Under the pieces are notes generated by a model that worked only from the letters and a program-made list of their open reading frames with translations, did no database searches and was not told where the DNA came from. Both the position numbers and the translations under genes were made by a program. Positions 60,933 to 64,000 of a stretch of DNA of 64,000 nucleotides are shown here, piece after piece (within the stretch, counting starts at the first letter, position 1; each line of letters starts with the position of its first letter). Source of the stretch: Candidatus Gastranaerophilales bacterium (GTDB taxonomy: Bacteria > Cyanobacteriota > Vampirovibrionia > Gastranaerophilales > Gastranaerophilaceae); assembly GCA_944325515.1 (NCBI GenBank), contig CALVAO010000002.1, forward strand, positions 62,001 to 126,000, written 5' to 3'.

Positions 60933-61934
60933 CTACATATCCGTAATAATAATCTTTTTATCAGATGATATTTTTTCTATATTAAGTATGGTATAAAGAG
61001 TTCCGTTATATAAAAATTCGTTTGAAAAATATCCGTCCCCAGGCTCTACAATTTCATTTTCCATAAATTCAAATAATTCATTAATTTTATCTATCAAAAG
61101 CGCCAGTTTTAATTCATTGCATTTTATTATAATGACGGGCTTTTTCTCCGGTGTCTGTTTTGAGGCAAGACCGAGGAATTTTTTCAAATTTATAACCGTT
61201 ATATAATCTCCTCTCAGATTCATAATACCCTCAATAAAATCAGGAGTACCGGGGACATGAGTAATAGAAGTATCTTTCAAGACTTCTTTTACATAATCCA
61301 GTGCAATACAATATGAATCAGCATTTAGGTTGAATGATATGTATTTGTTCCTTACATGTAATTCTCCGGATGCAAGCTTAAGACTGGATTTGTCAGCTAT
61401 CGCTAACGTTCTTTTATTCATTATTGTTTTTGAAGCTTCATCCTGCGGGAAAAGTGAAGGAATATCAACATTTGCCCATTGATTATCATGCTGTTTTAAA
61501 AGGTTTTCAATTGCATAAATATTAATAATAAAAATAGTTTCTTTATTATATTTATAAAGCGAATCTATAATCATTTTGCTGTCAACAAACGGTATTGCAT
61601 CCATCAATGATGTATCAAACGGCAGGATACCTATGACCTTGTCTGTTATTATTCCGAAAATAACTTCATCCGTCTTAACAATCAAAAGTTCATTTTGCGT
61701 ACTATAAGACGGCACTTCTATATTAAGATAAAATCTGACGTCAATAACATTTATAACAAAATTGTTGTATTTTAATAGTCCAACGATATTGTTAGGGAGT
61801 TTTTGAGGATAATCAAGCGCCGGAAGTTTCATAATTTCAAGAATATTCTCGGAATTAACGGCATACTTGTTTTCCCCTATCTGAAAATATAGATGGGTAT
61901 TTTTTTTCTGTTCCAAATAATTAGTGCTGCTCAT
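60933..61934 (-). CDS. Tandem double CheW protein
   Basis: This is a 333-aa protein with two CheW domains. Domain 1 is at about 12-150 (HLYFQIGENKYAVNSENILEIMKL, IVGLLKYNNFVINVIDVRFYL). Domain 2 is at about 195-330 (KYISFNLNADSYCIALDYVKEVL, FIEGIMNLRGDYITVINLKKFL). CheW links chemoreceptors to the CheA kinase, and tandem forms can crosslink arrays. It overlaps the upstream REC-GGDEF gene by 14 bases, so they are translated together. CheA is not in this window. Confidence 0.9.
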   Translation of the reverse strand: MSSTNYLEQKKNTHLYFQIGENKYAVNSENILEIMKLPALDYPQKLPNNIVGLLKYNNFVINVIDVRFYLNIEVPSYSTQNELLIVKTDEVIFGIITDKVIGILPFDTSLMDAIPFVDSKMIIDSLYKYNKETIFIINIYAIENLLKQHDNQWANVDIPSLFPQDEASKTIMNKRTLAIADKSSLKLASGELHVRNKYISFNLNADSYCIALDYVKEVLKDTSITHVPGTPDFIEGIMNLRGDYITVINLKKFLGLASKQTPEKKPVIIIKCNELKLALLIDKINELFEFMENEIVEPGDGYFSNEFLYNGTLYTILNIEKISSDKKIIITDM

Positions 61935-63378
61935 ACAATACTACCCTGTTTCTTCCGCTCTCTTTTGCTTTATACAAAGCTTCATCCGCAGATTTAAGAA
62001 TATCTGCAGGCATATTAAACTCTTGATAATTCATTGTAAGCCCTATACTTACCGTAACCTTAGACTTAATATTGTTATATTCAAAATCGTACTCTTCAAC
62101 CATTCTCCTCAGACGCTGAACAGGAATAACAGCACCTTCAATATTAGTTTCCGGCATAATCATAATAAGTTCTTCGCCGCCGTATCTATACAGCAGGTCT
62201 GTTTTTCTGAATGCAGCTTTCATTAAATCCGCAACCGTCTTGAGTACATAATCGCCGTATTGATGCCCGTATGTATCATTAACCTTCTTAAAGAAATCAA
62301 TATCAAGAATTGCAAGGCTAAAATCGGAAGGATGGCGTTTGCTTCTGTTATGCTCCTGCTCAAGGCTTATTTCAAACTGACGCCTGTTATACAAACCGGT
62401 TAAACCATCCAGTACGGACATAAATTCTTTTTCTGTATATTGATATTTCATTTTAAATATGGCAAGCAGCTCGCTTATCATAATATCGAAATATCTGAAA
62501 GACGCATAATCCATATCTTGACGGGTATAGAAGCATATACCGCCGATTAATTTCTTATCAAAAATAAGCGGAATAATGATTTTTGAGCGAAAATCCGTAA
62601 ACTGATAATCAATTTCTTTGCCCAGAAGCATCCTAACCACTTCAAATTTTGTATTTTTAAAGTTTCTGAACTCTTCCATCTTACGGAAAAAGTCATAATG
62701 AATATCTGACAAAACATTCTTTGAAAAATTTCTGCCGAGAGTATCTATGTAAAGTATATTTTCAGCAAAATCATCCGGTGAAGCAAAAAATACGCCTGCA
62801 ATATTGTATTCCACAAACGAACTGAGCAAGGAGAACAACTTTTCAACAAGAATCCGCTCATAGTTCAAAAAGTCGCTTAAATTTCTGAATTCATTAGAAA
62901 ATACAGATTTTAAAAGCAAATCATTCAAAATAGTGTTCAATCTGGTTTGAGCAGGATTGTCGTTCTTTGACTTCAGAGAAAGCGTCGTTTTATACTCATC
63001 CGTAAGCGGATAGCGCCTTAAAGTTGCATTAATGTTTCTTACAAGCTCATCCATATTGATTGATTTGGACAAAAACAACTGTGCACCGGCTTTTTTACCC
63101 CAGAAACTGTCAATTTTTTTATCCAGAACAGTAAGCAGTATTACCGGAATTTTTTTTGTTTCATCTACATTCTTAATCATTCTGCAAAGTTGATAACCGT
63201 CAATCACAGGCATCATAATATCAGACACAACAACATCCGGAACGTATTCATAAAGCTTTTTGTATGCTTCGGCACCGTTCATCGCCGTTTCTACTTCAAA
63301 ACCATTCTGAATAAGCCCGTCTTTCAAAAACTTAAGCTGCGTGTCGCTGTCTTCTACCAGTAAAATTTTTGCTGCCAT
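61921..63378 (-). CDS. Response regulator with diguanylate cyclase (REC-GGDEF)
   Basis: This is a 485-aa protein. Residues 1-125 are a receiver domain (VEDSDTQLKFLKDGL, phospho-Asp in VVSDIMMPVIDGYQ near residue 53, late Lys in LSKSI). Residues 150-330 are a GAF-like or helical sensor. Residues about 325-480 are GGDEF: active motif RYGGEEL near residue 399, preceded by RKTD, the RxxD inhibitory I-site. It should make cyclic-di-GMP and be feedback-inhibited. It overlaps the double CheW gene by 14 bases and is divergent from the chemoreceptor gene at 63462. Confidence 0.94.
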   Translation of the reverse strand: MAAKILLVEDSDTQLKFLKDGLIQNGFEVETAMNGAEAYKKLYEYVPDVVVSDIMMPVIDGYQLCRMIKNVDETKKIPVILLTVLDKKIDSFWGKKAGAQLFLSKSINMDELVRNINATLRRYPLTDEYKTTLSLKSKNDNPAQTRLNTILNDLLLKSVFSNEFRNLSDFLNYERILVEKLFSLLSSFVEYNIAGVFFASPDDFAENILYIDTLGRNFSKNVLSDIHYDFFRKMEEFRNFKNTKFEVVRMLLGKEIDYQFTDFRSKIIIPLIFDKKLIGGICFYTRQDMDYASFRYFDIMISELLAIFKMKYQYTEKEFMSVLDGLTGLYNRRQFEISLEQEHNRSKRHPSDFSLAILDIDFFKKVNDTYGHQYGDYVLKTVADLMKAAFRKTDLLYRYGGEELIMIMPETNIEGAVIPVQRLRRMVEEYDFEYNNIKSKVTVSIGLTMNYQEFNMPADILKSADEALYKAKESGRNRVVLYEQH

Positions 63379-63461
63379 ATATTTATATATTCCAATTTTA
63401 TAAATTTTAGTATAAAATAATTATATAATAAATAATCAAAAAAAACTATAGGAGAGAAGAA

Positions 63462-64000
63462 GTGCAAAGCGAATGGAATTTTGGATTAAAACAAAAATTT
63501 AATATTAAATGTTTACTTGATTTGGTAGTATTTGTTATAGCTTGTATTATATTTATATTTTTTGCAAAGGCTAACGGAATCTCACCGTATGATACTTTTG
63601 TATTTCTTGCTATAATCATAGCTATTAATTCAATTATATATTTTGCAACAAAACAGTGGATATTGAAATCAATAAAAAATACTTTAACGCTTCAATCGGA
63701 TTCACTTTCCGAAACCACTGACGATATTATGAATACTATTAATTCTCAAAAACGCGTTTTTGAGACACTTACAACAAATACAAAAAACATCTCAGTACTT
63801 GTAGAAAAACTGAAAACTCTGTCGGATGAATCCCTTGCAACATCAAAAAATACCGAAAAACAGGTAAATCAATCTATAAGTTTTTCCGAAAAAGAACATG
63901 ACGCAATTTCTTCTAATGCTGATAAAATGCTTGTTCTAAGGCAAAAAATTCAAATGATAGCAGAACTTATACTGGAACTTTCAGAACACTCTCAACAAAT
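63462..64000 (+). CDS. Chemoreceptor-like protein, N-terminal part (3' end outside window)
   Basis: An open frame starts at GTG 63462, with GGAGAG about 5 bases upstream, and runs to the window edge (179 codons seen). Residues about 18-36 and 46-62 are two membrane helices (LLDLVVFVIACIIFIFFA, FVFLAIIIAINSIIYFA) with only a short loop between them, so there is little or no periplasmic sensor. Residues 75-179 are a helical, Ser/Thr/Lys-rich stretch (SISFSEKEHDAISSNADKML) as in the signalling arm of methyl-accepting proteins. The MCP hairpin itself is beyond the edge. The divergent CheW/GGDEF genes fit a chemosensory role. Confidence 0.75.
   Translation, partial: MQSEWNFGLKQKFNIKCLLDLVVFVIACIIFIFFAKANGISPYDTFVFLAIIIAINSIIYFATKQWILKSIKNTLTLQSDSLSETTDDIMNTINSQKRVFETLTTNTKNISVLVEKLKTLSDESLATSKNTEKQVNQSISFSEKEHDAISSNADKMLVLRQKIQMIAELILELSEHSQQ

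Overview
The window is AT-rich, densely coded DNA from a Gram-negative-type bacterium. lpxA, an AsmA-like protein, lipoproteins and Sec signal peptides indicate an outer membrane. The gene set also includes flagellar-type export genes, a split fatty-acid synthesis locus, and many species-specific proteins of the kind seen in non-photosynthetic relatives of Cyanobacteria (Vampirovibrionia/Melainabacteria, perhaps gut Gastranaerophilales). That lineage call is inference from gene content and style, at roughly 0.6-0.7 confidence. I see no rRNA, tRNA, CRISPR array, transposase or prophage.

Layout. 1-8.2 kb: the tail of a PilZ protein, a 1674-aa protein with eleven tandem 29-residue repeats, an 850-bp intergenic region with a perfect 37-bp inverted repeat, and two unknown proteins. 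8.2-13.9 kb: yajQ, mgtE, a TIGR01212 radical SAM protein, a GXGXG-ferredoxin fusion, a YkgJ protein and smpB. 14-18.3 kb: unknown small proteins, an XRE regulator with a dyad at its start, a degenerate metallophosphoesterase. 18.4-25.1 kb: lpxA, an EamA transporter, tag, mntP, dnaB, proS. 25.2-31.4 kb: two large unknown proteins, a ribbon-helix-helix regulator and a methyltransferase-like gene. 31.4-41.8 kb: fabF-acpP, a HEPN-MNT pair, two proteins with a short N-terminal FxG motif, thioredoxin and a DJ-1-like protein, fabH-plsX-rpmF-yceD, tsaC. 41.9-48.6 kb: groES-groEL split by an inserted S23 element, preceded on the same strand by a fliN-like gene, fliO, fliP, fliQ, a pilus-N-domain gene and fliR. 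48.8-64 kb: an HD-GYP protein, YqeG, a U32 peptidase-like protein, a secreted HExxH protein, an AsmA-like protein, a glycosyltransferase, an orphan solute-binding lipoprotein, a large AMIN-like membrane protein, a double CheW, REC-GGDEF and the start of a chemoreceptor.

How the genes fit together. Several genes point to cyclic-di-GMP and surface behaviour: PilZ, YajQ, HD-GYP, REC-GGDEF with an I-site, CheW/MCP and the flagellar-type export genes. Lipid synthesis genes lie in two same-strand blocks on the minus strand. The most notable non-standard signals are intergenic inverted arrays of 7-8-bp repeats. One of them, a perfect 33-bp inverted repeat, brackets a four-helix-bundle (S23/IVP) gene placed exactly between groES and groEL. 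Similar arrays without a gene occur before mgtE, before the HEPN-MNT pair and between fliP and fliQ. A second signal is a short N-terminal F-[K/R/Q]-G motif shared by several otherwise unrelated unknown proteins.
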